Translations under genes and position numbers: made by a program
Shown: positions 1 to 8,300 of the stretch, piece by piece
How the letters are laid out: each line of letters starts with the position of its first letter
Position numbering within the stretch: the first letter of the stretch is position 1
Source: Nanobdellota archaeon
GTDB taxonomy: Archaea > Nanobdellota > Nanobdellia > Pacearchaeales > GW2011-AR1
DNA length: 26,591 nucleotides
Reading direction: 5' to 3'
NCBI GenBank assembly: GCA_030640395.1
Contig: DAOWJK010000026.1
Coordinates: 1 to 26,591 of the forward strand
Notes under the pieces: model-generated
What the model saw: only the letters and a program-made list of their open reading frames with translations
Told to the model about the DNA's origin: nothing
Database searches by the model: none

Positions 1-6
1 ATAAAT

Positions 7-321
7 CTAAACATACTTCTCCAACTTTTCCTCCAACTCTTCCAAAGACATTCCCCCGACAAATTGTTCAACAACTTCTCCGTCTTTAAGCAAAACAAAA
101 TTAGGAATAGAACTGACATTAAATTTTTGAGCAAGTTCCTGATTCCCATCAACATCAACTTTGCCGAAATTGATTTTTCCTTTAAATTTTTCACTTAATT
201 CTCCAATTAGCGGAGACATCATCTGACAGGGCATGCACCAGTCAGCAGAAAAATCTATCAACACAATTCCTTCTTTAATAAATTCTTCAAAATTATTATT
301 TGTTAATTCTTGGACTAACAT
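7..321 (-). CDS. trxA: Thioredoxin
   Basis: This 104-residue protein has the size of a single-domain thioredoxin, a cytoplasmic disulfide reductase. The redox motif is WCMPC near residues 28-32 (C29 and C32), where WCGPC is usual; the Met is a variant that may shift redox potential. The cis-proline loop (SIPNFVLLKDGE) and the terminal helix after the GG turn are both present. The ATG start is preceded by a TATA-like box (341-352 on this strand) at a distance that suggests a nearly leaderless transcript. No thioredoxin reductase is in the window. The electron acceptor is unknown; the anaerobic reductase cluster downstream has its own glutaredoxin-like protein. The family call is firm and the partner is not. 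Confidence 0.93.
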   Translation of the reverse strand: MLVQELTNNNFEEFIKEGIVLIDFSADWCMPCQMMSPLIGELSEKFKGKINFGKVDVDGNQELAQKFNVSSIPNFVLLKDGEVVEQFVGGMSLEELEEKLEKYV

Positions 322-340
322 GGAGAAAAAGAGAAAAAGA

Positions 341-394
341 GGTTTTTAAAAGTTTCTTGATGTGTATTTTAGAGCATAATTATATTTATAAAAT
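341..394. promoter_or_regulatory. Divergent promoters of trx and the 414 gene
   Basis: Two AT boxes lie back to back in the 92-bp divergent gap. For the minus-strand thioredoxin the box reads CTTTTAAAAACC (341-352), about 25 bp before the start codon. For the plus-strand gene the box reads TATATTTATAAAAT (381-394), again about 25 bp before its ATG at 414. This spacing matches archaeal TBP/TFB promoters driving leaderless or nearly leaderless mRNAs. Transcription starts are inferred only. Confidence 0.55.
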
Positions 395-413
395 GATTTG
401 AGATAATATAATT

Positions 414-743
414 ATGATTCAGAAAATAAAAGTAAAGCCGACAGAAATTGAAGAGTTATTCTCCTTGCTTAATAAAAACTGGAAAAGACAAATAATGTAT
501 AAATGGCAGTGGGGGGAAGAACATTCAGAACCTAACCCAAGGGATGTTTATAATCTGGAACAGTTTGAAGAATATTCTAAAGGAAGCTCAATAATATTTA
601 GAAAAGAAGGAAAATTTTTGATTGAAAGACACAAAGGTCCTTTCAAAAATGTTCTGACAAATATGGCACCTCCAATAAAAGAAAAGTATATATACAATCC
701 AAAACAGGAAATTAAAAAATTAACTATTGAGAACTTAATTTAA
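414..743 (+). CDS. Uncharacterised 109-residue protein
   Basis: I do not recognise this family. The protein is soluble, rich in Lys and Glu, without signal peptide, membrane segment or cysteines. It contains an aromatic cluster (MYKWQWGEEH, about residues 28-37) and a basic-aromatic middle with beta-strand character (FRKEGKFLIERHKGPF). It stands alone on the plus strand, divergent from thioredoxin, with its own TATA-like box and no SD, so translation is probably leaderless. Codon use resembles the neighbours, so I treat it as a real gene. Confidence 0.6.
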   Translation: MIQKIKVKPTEIEELFSLLNKNWKRQIMYKWQWGEEHSEPNPRDVYNLEQFEEYSKGSSIIFRKEGKFLIERHKGPFKNVLTNMAPPIKEKYIYNPKQEIKKLTIENLI

Positions 744-795
744 ATATATTTTCTACCACAGATTTCTTTAAAAAGAAAGATTAATTTTATTTTTT

Positions 796-2115
796 ATGGT
801 GAAACACAGAAAAAGAGTGAGTCTTATAGGAATTCTTCAACATCCAAGAGGAGGATGGGATACTGAAGATTATGCTGCTTGTGGTGCAAGAGGTTGTTTT
901 AGTGAATCGTCTTCTGCTAAAATTCAGAAAGAAGAAAAGGGAAGAGAAGATCGTGAAAAAAGAAGAGATATTATCTTCCGTGAAACATCTGGAAGAGGAC
1001 ATGGTGCAGTATTAGATTTAGCAGAGTTTGCTTATGAAATTAATAATCTTTCAAGAGCATCTACTTTGTTTTTATGTGGTCCACAATATGGTGAACATTT
1101 ACAACAATCATTAAGAAGAGCAACAGCAGAAAGGGGATTTGTTCCTGTAAAATTGAAAGGAGCAAATGAAATAATGGAAAAACAATTTGAACTTTACGAA
1201 AGCATGCAATCAGATAATATCCCTTCTGAAGATGCAAGATTTATTCTCCCGCTTAATACTAAAACAGCAATAACAACAAAATGGAACGCAAGAGAATTAA
1301 TGCATCTTTATTCAATGGCACAAAGAATGAGTGTCCCAAATGAAGTAAAAAAAACTATAGACAGAATGTATGATTTGGCAGCAAAAGAAGCTCCTTTACT
1401 TATGAAAGACAGAACAAATAATTTAGAAGTTTTGGCCTGGCTGCCTTCATCACAATTATTTGCAAAAGAAAATTTGGCTATGGAAAGAATAATCAAAAAA
1501 TATTCTCAGAATAAATCAAATGTAGTTTTAATGGATGCTTCTGGAAAAGGGGTTATGACAAAAGAAGAAATTGAAACAGCAGTTAATACAAGAGATGAAG
1601 CATTACTTTCTATTTTTAAGCATTATCATATGACTTTTTTAGCAAACATGTCTCTTGCTAGTTTTCATCAAGCAACAAGACAAAGAACATGGGATCAAGC
1701 AGTTCAAGCACTTCCAAATGCTATAACAAGAGGGAATTATATCACCCCAAAAAGTATCAAAGGAACAAAATATGAAAATCAGTATAAGGAATTAAATGAA
1801 ATGTCTATTGAATTTGTAAGAAATAAATTAAATTATAAAGAGTCCCTTGGAGTAATCCCACATTCATTAGAAGTTTATGATATTATTCATGTAAATGGAT
1901 GGAATGGAATGCATTCAATTGGAAAAAGAACATGTACTGAGGCTCAATGGGAAATAAGAAAAATAGCTAAAAGTATGGCGAAGTCTATAAAAGAGTATGA
2001 TCCGAATTTAGGACAATTCGCTGTTCCCCAAGGAGTAATCTATGGAAAATGTCCTGAAAAAAATCCTTGCGGGAAATGTTTTCCAAAAAATGGAAAGAAA
2101 TTTATTCCTAAATAA
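796..2115 (+). CDS. Tandem ThyX-like protein (FAD-dependent thymidylate synthase family, divergent)
   Basis: ThyX makes dTMP from dUMP using FAD and methylene-folate. Usual ThyX chains are about 210-270 residues; this one has 439 and seems to hold two ThyX units. Unit 1 (about 60-185) shows GHGAVLDLAEFAYEINNLSR, a QQSLRR stretch (103-108) and the EDARFILP...NARELMHL signature. Unit 2 (about 275-405) shows SLASFHQATRQRT, IPHS and the C-terminal signature AQWEIRKIAKSM (383-394). The dUMP/FAD motif RHRxxSxxxxSxR is incomplete in both: unit 1 keeps only the Ser/Arg half and unit 2 only the R-x-R half (R295, R297). The tail carries a Cys cluster (C419, C425, C428) that could bind metal. Neighbours are dTMP kinase and dCMP deaminase genes, which supports a dTMP role. 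Activity is not assured. Confidence 0.72.
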   Translation: MVKHRKRVSLIGILQHPRGGWDTEDYAACGARGCFSESSSAKIQKEEKGREDREKRRDIIFRETSGRGHGAVLDLAEFAYEINNLSRASTLFLCGPQYGEHLQQSLRRATAERGFVPVKLKGANEIMEKQFELYESMQSDNIPSEDARFILPLNTKTAITTKWNARELMHLYSMAQRMSVPNEVKKTIDRMYDLAAKEAPLLMKDRTNNLEVLAWLPSSQLFAKENLAMERIIKKYSQNKSNVVLMDASGKGVMTKEEIETAVNTRDEALLSIFKHYHMTFLANMSLASFHQATRQRTWDQAVQALPNAITRGNYITPKSIKGTKYENQYKELNEMSIEFVRNKLNYKESLGVIPHSLEVYDIIHVNGWNGMHSIGKRTCTEAQWEIRKIAKSMAKSIKEYDPNLGQFAVPQGVIYGKCPEKNPCGKCFPKNGKKFIPK

Positions 2116-2148
2116 TTAAATCAAAAAAAAAGCATTAGAGAGGATTGT

Positions 2149-2775
2149 GTGAAAATGAAAAGAGGGAAATTAATTATCTTTGATGGTGGAGAAGCAACTG
2201 GAACAACAACACATTCTAATTTATTATATGATTTCTTAATTGAAAAAAAAATTCCTTGTGTCTGGACAAGAGAACCAGGGGGAACTGATCTAGGAATTAA
2301 AATTCGAAGAATTCTTTTAGACCCGGAAAATCAAATATCTTCTCTTGCAGAATTATTTTTATATGAAGCAGACAGAATAAATCAATATGAGACAATCATA
2401 GAACCGAACTTGAAGAATGGGTTGAATGTTTTAAGTGATCGCTCTTGGCCTGCTACAGATGCATATCAAGGTGCTGCAGGAAAAGTAGATATTAATCTAA
2501 TAAGGCAATTAAATGAAATTGCCACTTTAAACATCAATCCTGATTTGTTATTTATTATCGACGGTAATCCAGAGAAGTTATTAAAAAAAGAGATTGATCC
2601 AGATAGATTTGCTGAAAAAAGTTTAAATTATCATCAAAAAGTCAGACAAGGATATTTAGAAATATTAAAAAGATACCCAGAATTCGCAATAAAGATTAAT
2701 TATAGAGAAGATAATATTAAAGGAATGCAGGAGGAAATAACAAGTCATGTGAAAGAGAGGTTAGGGCTTTATTGA
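2149..2775 (+). CDS. tmk: Thymidylate kinase family protein with altered Walker A motif
   Basis: dTMP kinase converts dTMP to dTDP with ATP. At 208 residues the length is normal. Family marks are the N-terminal strand and P-loop (LIIFDGGEATGTTTHS, about 8-23), TREPGGT (about 40-46), the DRSWPATDAYQG substrate segment (DRx motif) and a LID-like region DPDRFAEKS followed by HQKVRQGYLEIL. The oddity is in the Walker A motif GxxxxGK[ST]: the invariant Lys is Thr (T19, codon ACA), which should badly weaken ATP binding or phosphoryl transfer. GTG at 2149 follows a GAGAGG SD; ATG at 2155 is an alternative start. It lies 33 bp after the ThyX-like gene and probably shares its transcript. Either the enzyme uses an unusual mechanism, or it is inactive, or one base is wrong in the assembly. 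Confidence 0.85.
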   Translation: MKMKRGKLIIFDGGEATGTTTHSNLLYDFLIEKKIPCVWTREPGGTDLGIKIRRILLDPENQISSLAELFLYEADRINQYETIIEPNLKNGLNVLSDRSWPATDAYQGAAGKVDINLIRQLNEIATLNINPDLLFIIDGNPEKLLKKEIDPDRFAEKSLNYHQKVRQGYLEILKRYPEFAIKINYREDNIKGMQEEITSHVKERLGLY

Positions 2776-2840
2776 ATAAATCTTTAATGATTGTGTTTTA
2801 AAATATAAATCCTTAAAAATTCTTTTTTATATTGTAGATT

Positions 2841-3899
2841 ATGATAATTGGTTTAACTGGAACATTAGGCGCAGGAAAAGGAACTGTTGTTGACTTTTTT
2901 AAAAGAAAAGGGTTCAAACATTTTTCTGTCAGAGAATTTTTAATTGAAGAAATAAAAAAAAGAGGTTTGCTGGTAAACAGAGACAACATGGTTTTAATTG
3001 CAAACCAGTTAAGAGAAATGTACTCACCAAGTTATATTGTTGAACAGATTTATGAAAAGGCAAAAGAAAAATCAGGGGATTGTGTGATAGAGAGCATACG
3101 AACAACCGGCGAAGTAGAGGTGTTAAAGAAAAAAGAAAATTTTTATTTAATCGCCGTGGATGCTGAGCCTAAGATAAGATATTCAAGAATTTTAATAAGG
3201 CAGAGTGAAACTGATAATATTGGCTATGATGAATTTTTAGAAAATGAAAAAAGAGAAATGTTTTCTTATGACTCCAATAAACAAAATTTAAGTGCCTGCA
3301 TTAAAATGGCTGATTTTATTTTGAATAATGACAAGAGTCTTAATGAGTTATATAAACAAGTTGAAGAGATTTATCAAAGAGTTTTATCAGGTGAAAAAAA
3401 TAAAACTGAAAAAAGAAAAGATTATATTTCATGGGATGAATATTTCATGGGAGTTGCAATGATTTCTGCAATGAGAAGCAAAGACCCGAATTCGCAAGTT
3501 GGTGCCTGTATAGTTAATGAAAAAAATCATATTGTTGCTACAGGATATAACGGATTTCCAATAGGATGCTCTGATGATGAACTCCCGTGGAAAAGAGAAG
3601 GAGAAAAATTAGATACAAAATATGTTTATGTTGTTCATGCTGAAGCAAATGCAATAACTAACGCGACTGTTAGATTGGACGGCTGTAAAATATATCTTGC
3701 AATGCACCCCTGCAATGAATGCACTAAATTAATTATCCAGAGCAGAATAAAAGAAGTTATTTATATCAGTGATAAGTATGCGCATCTTGACGAATACAAG
3801 GCAGCGAAAAAAATGCTTGAGATGGCAGGTGTAAAAACAAGGCAGTTTATTCCAAAACATAAACATTTGATTATTGACTTTGATAAGATTAATCAGTGA
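2841..3899 (+). CDS. P-loop nucleotide kinase-like domain fused to dCMP deaminase
   Basis: This is a two-domain protein of 352 residues. Residues 1 to about 190 form a P-loop kinase fold of the dephospho-CoA kinase/dNMP kinase type, with an intact Walker A (GLTGTLGAGKGT, 4-15). Residues about 195-352 are a zinc-dependent dCMP deaminase: KDPNSQVGACIV, ATGYNGFP, the zinc ligand and proton-shuttle motif HAEANAI, and the second zinc motif PCNEC. dCMP deaminase gives dUMP, the substrate of ThyX, whose candidate gene lies two genes upstream. From general knowledge, fungal dCMP deaminases also carry a P-loop-like N-terminal extension, so the fusion has a parallel. The kinase domain's substrate is unknown; it could act on a nucleotide or serve as a regulatory nucleotide sensor. 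Confidence 0.88.
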   Translation: MIIGLTGTLGAGKGTVVDFFKRKGFKHFSVREFLIEEIKKRGLLVNRDNMVLIANQLREMYSPSYIVEQIYEKAKEKSGDCVIESIRTTGEVEVLKKKENFYLIAVDAEPKIRYSRILIRQSETDNIGYDEFLENEKREMFSYDSNKQNLSACIKMADFILNNDKSLNELYKQVEEIYQRVLSGEKNKTEKRKDYISWDEYFMGVAMISAMRSKDPNSQVGACIVNEKNHIVATGYNGFPIGCSDDELPWKREGEKLDTKYVYVVHAEANAITNATVRLDGCKIYLAMHPCNECTKLIIQSRIKEVIYISDKYAHLDEYKAAKKMLEMAGVKTRQFIPKHKHLIIDFDKINQ

Positions 3900-3955
3900 G
3901 GGGATTTGGTTGTTGAAATAGTTATTAATCAAAGAGTGGTAACAAAGTAGAAAGG

Positions 3956-3965
3956 TTTATAAATA
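3956..3965 (+). promoter_or_regulatory. TATA-like promoter box
   Basis: TTTATAAATA is centred about 26 bp before the ATG at 3986. That is the spacing expected if transcription begins at or next to the start codon. It is one of the cleanest promoter boxes in the window. Confidence 0.55.
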
Positions 3966-3985
3966 AAGGAATTCTCTAAAGTTTT

Positions 3986-4330
3986 ATGGGAAGAATAAAA
4001 GAACAATTAAAACGCATGGGTTATAATGCCAAAGAACGAGCATATGTTTATAGCGGAGCAGTTATAGGGGCAGTAGCTCCAATTGTCGGTGCAGAATATT
4101 TGTTATCTAAGGCAATTAATCCAGATAATTGGGTAGGCGAAGCAATTGCATTGGGCGGAGCGTTATTATTAAATGCGAGTTCTATGATTAAATCACCACA
4201 TCTGCCGATTCCAGTTTATACAGCAGGAGTAGGAACAATAATTGGGAATGCGTTTGCACAGAATTCTAGTAGAAAGAGATTTAGAAAAAAAAGAGATTTA
4301 GAAAATTTAACAAAAGAAACATCAGAATAA
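3986..4330 (+). CDS. Small membrane protein, unknown
   Basis: The protein has 114 residues and I cannot assign a family. After a basic amphipathic N-terminus (MGRIKEQLKRMGYNAKER) there are two or three hydrophobic, glycine- and alanine-rich segments at about 20-43, 49-66 and 74-92. The C-terminus is strongly basic then mixed charge (SSRKRFRKKRD). The positive ends suggest both tails sit in the cytoplasm. A TATA-like box 26 bp upstream indicates its own leaderless transcript. It ends 36 bp before the convergent nrdG gene. Its function is not inferable from context. Confidence 0.6.
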   Translation: MGRIKEQLKRMGYNAKERAYVYSGAVIGAVAPIVGAEYLLSKAINPDNWVGEAIALGGALLLNASSMIKSPHLPIPVYTAGVGTIIGNAFAQNSSRKRFRKKRDLENLTKETSE

Positions 4331-4366
4331 ATTTTTCTATATCCTTTCAGAAAAATAGATTTTAAA

Positions 4367-5104
4367 CTATCTCACCCTACATTCTAACAGATATTTCTTA
4401 ACTTTTGTCTGCATTTCATTTAATAATCTGTCTGGAGTTTCAGAAAAATTCTCTAATCTTTTATCAACCAACCCCTGTTTTCTTGGAACAAATTTTTGCA
4501 AGTAATATTTATGTTTTTTACTTCCAGTAACCTCAGCAATTAATTTTCCAATTTCTTCAACTTCTTCTAATTTCATCCATCTTATATTCTTCTCATCAAT
4601 TATTGGGGAGATTGTCGTCCTAAACTCATGCTCAACACCAGATTCAGAAATGATTTTTATACTTTTTTTAATTTTATCAATATTAACTTGCACACCAGCA
4701 ACTCTTGAATATAAATCAGACGGAGCTTTTACATCCATGGCAATATAATCAATCAACCTGCTGTCAATCAAACTTTTTAATTTTTCAGGAAAACTTCCAT
4801 TAGTATCAATTTTCACACTTAATTTTTTTTGTTTTATCTCTTTGATAAATTTTTTTAATTCTCCTAAATCTGAAATAAGAGGTTCACCCCCGGTCAAGCA
4901 AACTCCTGTAATAAATTTTTTTCTTTTTTCCAGCTCACCTAAAATTTCTTTTTCAGTCAAAACCCCGCCTTCATTAAAAACCAAACCAGGGTTATGGCAT
5001 GAAGGGCATTTAAAATTACACCCTCCAAAAAAAATTGTGGAAGCAATCTTATCCGGATAATCTAACAAAGTTATTTCCTGGATTGCTTTTATGTTTAAGA
5101 CCAT
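4367..5104 (-). CDS. nrdG: Anaerobic ribonucleotide reductase activating protein (radical SAM)
   Basis: NrdG uses a [4Fe-4S] cluster and S-adenosylmethionine to install the glycyl radical on NrdD. The cluster motif CxxxCxxC is clear as CNFKCPSC (about residues 29-36), preceded by the family start LLDYPDKIASTIFFGGC. The SAM-binding GGEP motif (TGGEPL) lies near residue 73. At 245 residues it is longer than the short bacterial NrdG (about 155) and matches the longer archaeal/anaerobe type. It is the last gene of the minus-strand nrdR-nrdD-glutaredoxin-nrdG operon, starting 2 bp after the glutaredoxin stop. The assignment is firm because NrdD is encoded in the same operon. Confidence 0.93.
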   Translation of the reverse strand: MVLNIKAIQEITLLDYPDKIASTIFFGGCNFKCPSCHNPGLVFNEGGVLTEKEILGELEKRKKFITGVCLTGGEPLISDLGELKKFIKEIKQKKLSVKIDTNGSFPEKLKSLIDSRLIDYIAMDVKAPSDLYSRVAGVQVNIDKIKKSIKIISESGVEHEFRTTISPIIDEKNIRWMKLEEVEEIGKLIAEVTGSKKHKYYLQKFVPRKQGLVDKRLENFSETPDRLLNEMQTKVKKYLLECRVR

Positions 5105-5106
5105 TT

Positions 5107-5343
5107 TTAACTATCAATCAACTCAATAAATTTTTCATAATCAACGTTGCAATAAAGTTTTCCATTGCAGACAGCAACAGGAGTATCAAAATCTTCAATT
5201 CCCTGCTCCTTCGCCATTTCAATAAGTTCCCGTATATGCTCTTCTAAAATTTCCTCATCAAAATCTATTTTATTTTCTTTAAGTTTGTCATAAAGTGCCT
5301 CGCATTTATCGCAAGTTGGTTTCTTAAATAACTTCACTCTCAT
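5107..5343 (-). CDS. Glutaredoxin/NrdH-like redox protein
   Basis: This 78-residue protein has a short thioredoxin fold: beta start MRVKLFKKPTC, redox motif CDKC (C11, C14), cis-proline loop DTPVAVCNGK and a C-terminal helix. The size fits NrdH or glutaredoxin. Its start lies inside the 3' end of nrdD (20-bp overlap) and its stop is 2 bp before nrdG, so it is translationally embedded in the reductase operon. The likely role is delivering electrons to, or maintaining thiols of, the reductase machinery. An extra Cys follows the cis-Pro loop (PVAVC). The exact electron donor is unknown. Confidence 0.85.
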   Translation of the reverse strand: MRVKLFKKPTCDKCEALYDKLKENKIDFDEEILEEHIRELIEMAKEQGIEDFDTPVAVCNGKLYCNVDYEKFIELIDS

Positions 5344-8300
5344 TTTGATTTGTTATATTTGCAGTTTTAAATTCTACTCTGTCTTTGAATTCTTCTCTTT
5401 TCCCAAGATTCCATTGATTTATTGGTCTTATATAGCCAACAATCCTTGAATAAATTTCGCAAATAGTTTCTTTTTCTTCAACCTTACATTTTGGACAAAA
5501 AAGATGCTCTCCAAAAATATAACCATGAATCGGGCAAATTGAAAATGTGGGAGTTATGGTAAAATATGGGAGCTTGAACTTGGCTGAAATTTTTCTTACA
5601 AGCAATTTAACCATGTCTTTGTCCAGTTTTTCGCCGACAAAAGTATGAAAAACAGTCCCTCCGGTATATTTAGTCTGCAGGGAATCCTGATTTTCCAATG
5701 CCCTGAATAAATCTATTTCAGCGTCAACAGGAAGCTGGCTTGAATTTGTAAAATATGGTTCAGCACCTTGTTTTACTGCTTCCTCGTTGGCAACTATAAT
5801 ATCTTTGTATTTTGCTTTGTTGTGTTTTGCAAATCGATAAGTTGTTCCTTCAGCAGGAGTTGCTTCTAAATTAAATATTTCTCCTGTTTCTTCCTGATAT
5901 TTTCCCAATCTTTCCCGCATAAAATCTAAAACTTTTGCTGCAAAATCTTTTCCTTTTTCTGTTAATAAATTTTCTGTTGCAAAAAGATTTTGAATTGCCT
6001 CGTTCATTCCAAGCAAGCCAATTGTTGAAAAATGATTTTTCCAATATTTATCAAAGGCATTTTTAATTGTCTTCAGATAAAATTTTGAATAAGGATACAA
6101 TCCTTCGTCGGTAAATCTTTCCAATGCTTTTCTTTTAATTACCAGACTTTCTTTTGCCAAATCCATTAAGTCGGCGAGGGTTTTAAAAAATTCTTCTTCA
6201 TTCTGGCTTTCATATGCTATTTTAGGCAGATTAATCGTCACCACTCCAATTGAACCTGTAAGAGGATTTGCTCCAAACAAACCTCCCCCTCTTTTTCTTA
6301 AATCTTTGCTGTTAAGGCGCAATCGGCAGCACATACTCCTGGCATCTTCGGGGTTCATATCAGAATTTACAAAATTTGAAAAATAAGGAATCCCATATTT
6401 TGCAGTCATCTCCCAGATACAATCATACTCTGGATTTTCCCAGTCAAAATCTTTTGTTATATTATATGTTGGGATGGGAAATGTGAACAACCTTCCTTTT
6501 GCATCTCCTTCCATCATCACCTCGGCAAATGCCTTATTAATCATATTCATTTCTTTTTGAAACTCGCTGTATGTTCTTTCCTGAAACTTCCCCCCAATTA
6601 TCACTCGTTCTTCTTTCATATAATTAGGGACTTCTAAATCCATGGTTATATTTGTGAAAGGTGTATTTCCTGTAATAAACACCTTGCCATTTCTCCTCGC
6701 TATTACTGTTTCATTATCTGTATTCGGACACCAAATAATACCCTTATAATTTACTTTTTCTATTTTTTGAATATATGTTTCTTTGTGTTTAATTAATCTT
6801 AAAACATAAATTAATTTCTTGCCAATTGTTGGCTGTCTTGTTAAAACACTAAAACCATATTCAGAATTAACCGCAATTTGTTGCAGTCCGTCTAAAATTA
6901 TTTTGTTTGTTGTAGCAATTTTGCAATTCTCAAATCCATCTGCTTTAAGATATGTGTCTAAAAATAAACGCGATTGTTTTTTACTCATATTTAATAATAT
7001 CTTTGGGATAAAGTTAATGCTTTCTTTTGTTTCAAATAATTTGTGTATTTTTTTTGAAGATTCTGCATTTAATCTCATCATTTTAACAGAATCGCCCAAA
7101 GCCGGAGAAGAATCTCTTTCACCATATTTTAATTTGAATTTATCTAAAAGATTTTTTATCTCTTTATATTTATTATAATTTTTTATCTTTGATTGATAAA
7201 TTGTAATCCTGCTTGAATGTCTGTGTTTTTGATTGGAATTTTCTATTGTTCCTTCTGCGATTATCCATGCAAGTAATTTAATTTCTTCATCTTTTAGTTT
7301 TGAATCTTTAGTAATATTTTTCCCAGAAACAGGTATAATAAAAGGAGATTTCATTTTTTCAACTTCTTCAATTTTTTCAAGGACATATTTATTTGTCTGG
7401 AATTTTCTCCGAACAACTCTATGCCCCGGGGAAATTAATTGATCTTGTATCCTGTTTTTTAGATTATACATAATTCCCTTGTAATCTTTTTTAAATAATT
7501 TTTTAACAGGTTTATCCTCGATAATTCCTTTATTAATGTTAAATGTTTTTATTATACCCCCTTTTTTTAAATCACTATACCCTTCCCAGCCATCAGGGGT
7601 TAATATTTCTGTATCTTCTGACATGCACTGAAACCCAACCCTGGTCGGCACTGCCATATTAAAGCAAAATTCCTGAAGACATTGTTTAACTTGTTTGTAA
7701 TCCAGATTATCATAGCTCACAAAAGGGGCAAGTAGAGTGTCAAAATTTGAAAAGGCCTGGGCACCGGCAGTTTCCCCTTGTAATGTATAAAAGAAATTAA
7801 CCAATTGTCCCAAAACCGTTCTAAGATGTTTGGCAGGTTTTGTCTGGACTTTTCCAGGAACTCCGGTGAATCCCTGCACAAGCAAATCTTTTAAATCCCA
7901 CCCCACGCAGTAGGCGCCTAATGTCCCTAAATCATGTATGTGAATATTTGTATCTTTGTGAGCTCTTCTTATTTTTTCCGGATAAATTCTGTTCAGCCAA
8001 TAATTTTTAACTATTTTTTCTGCAATATAATTGTTTAATCCCTGCAGGGAAAAACCCATATTAGAATTTTCCTTTATTTTCCAGTCTTTTAATCCAACAT
8101 AATCTTCAACAACCTGAATTGTGTCAAATATTGCTTTTACTTCTCTTAAATCCTGATGGCTTTTTCTGTAAAGAATATATGATTTTGCTGTTTTAGCATG
8201 TCTTTCTTCTATCAAAGTTTTTTCAACAATATCCTGAACTTTTTCAACATTAGGAATTCCCTGGCCAAATTCTTTTTCAATCTGACTTACAACTAATTCT

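Noticed and set aside
6819..7442. Plus-strand ORFs opposite the intein
   Set aside because: They are low-complexity hydrophobic translations antisense to a well-supported coding region and resemble no protein family.
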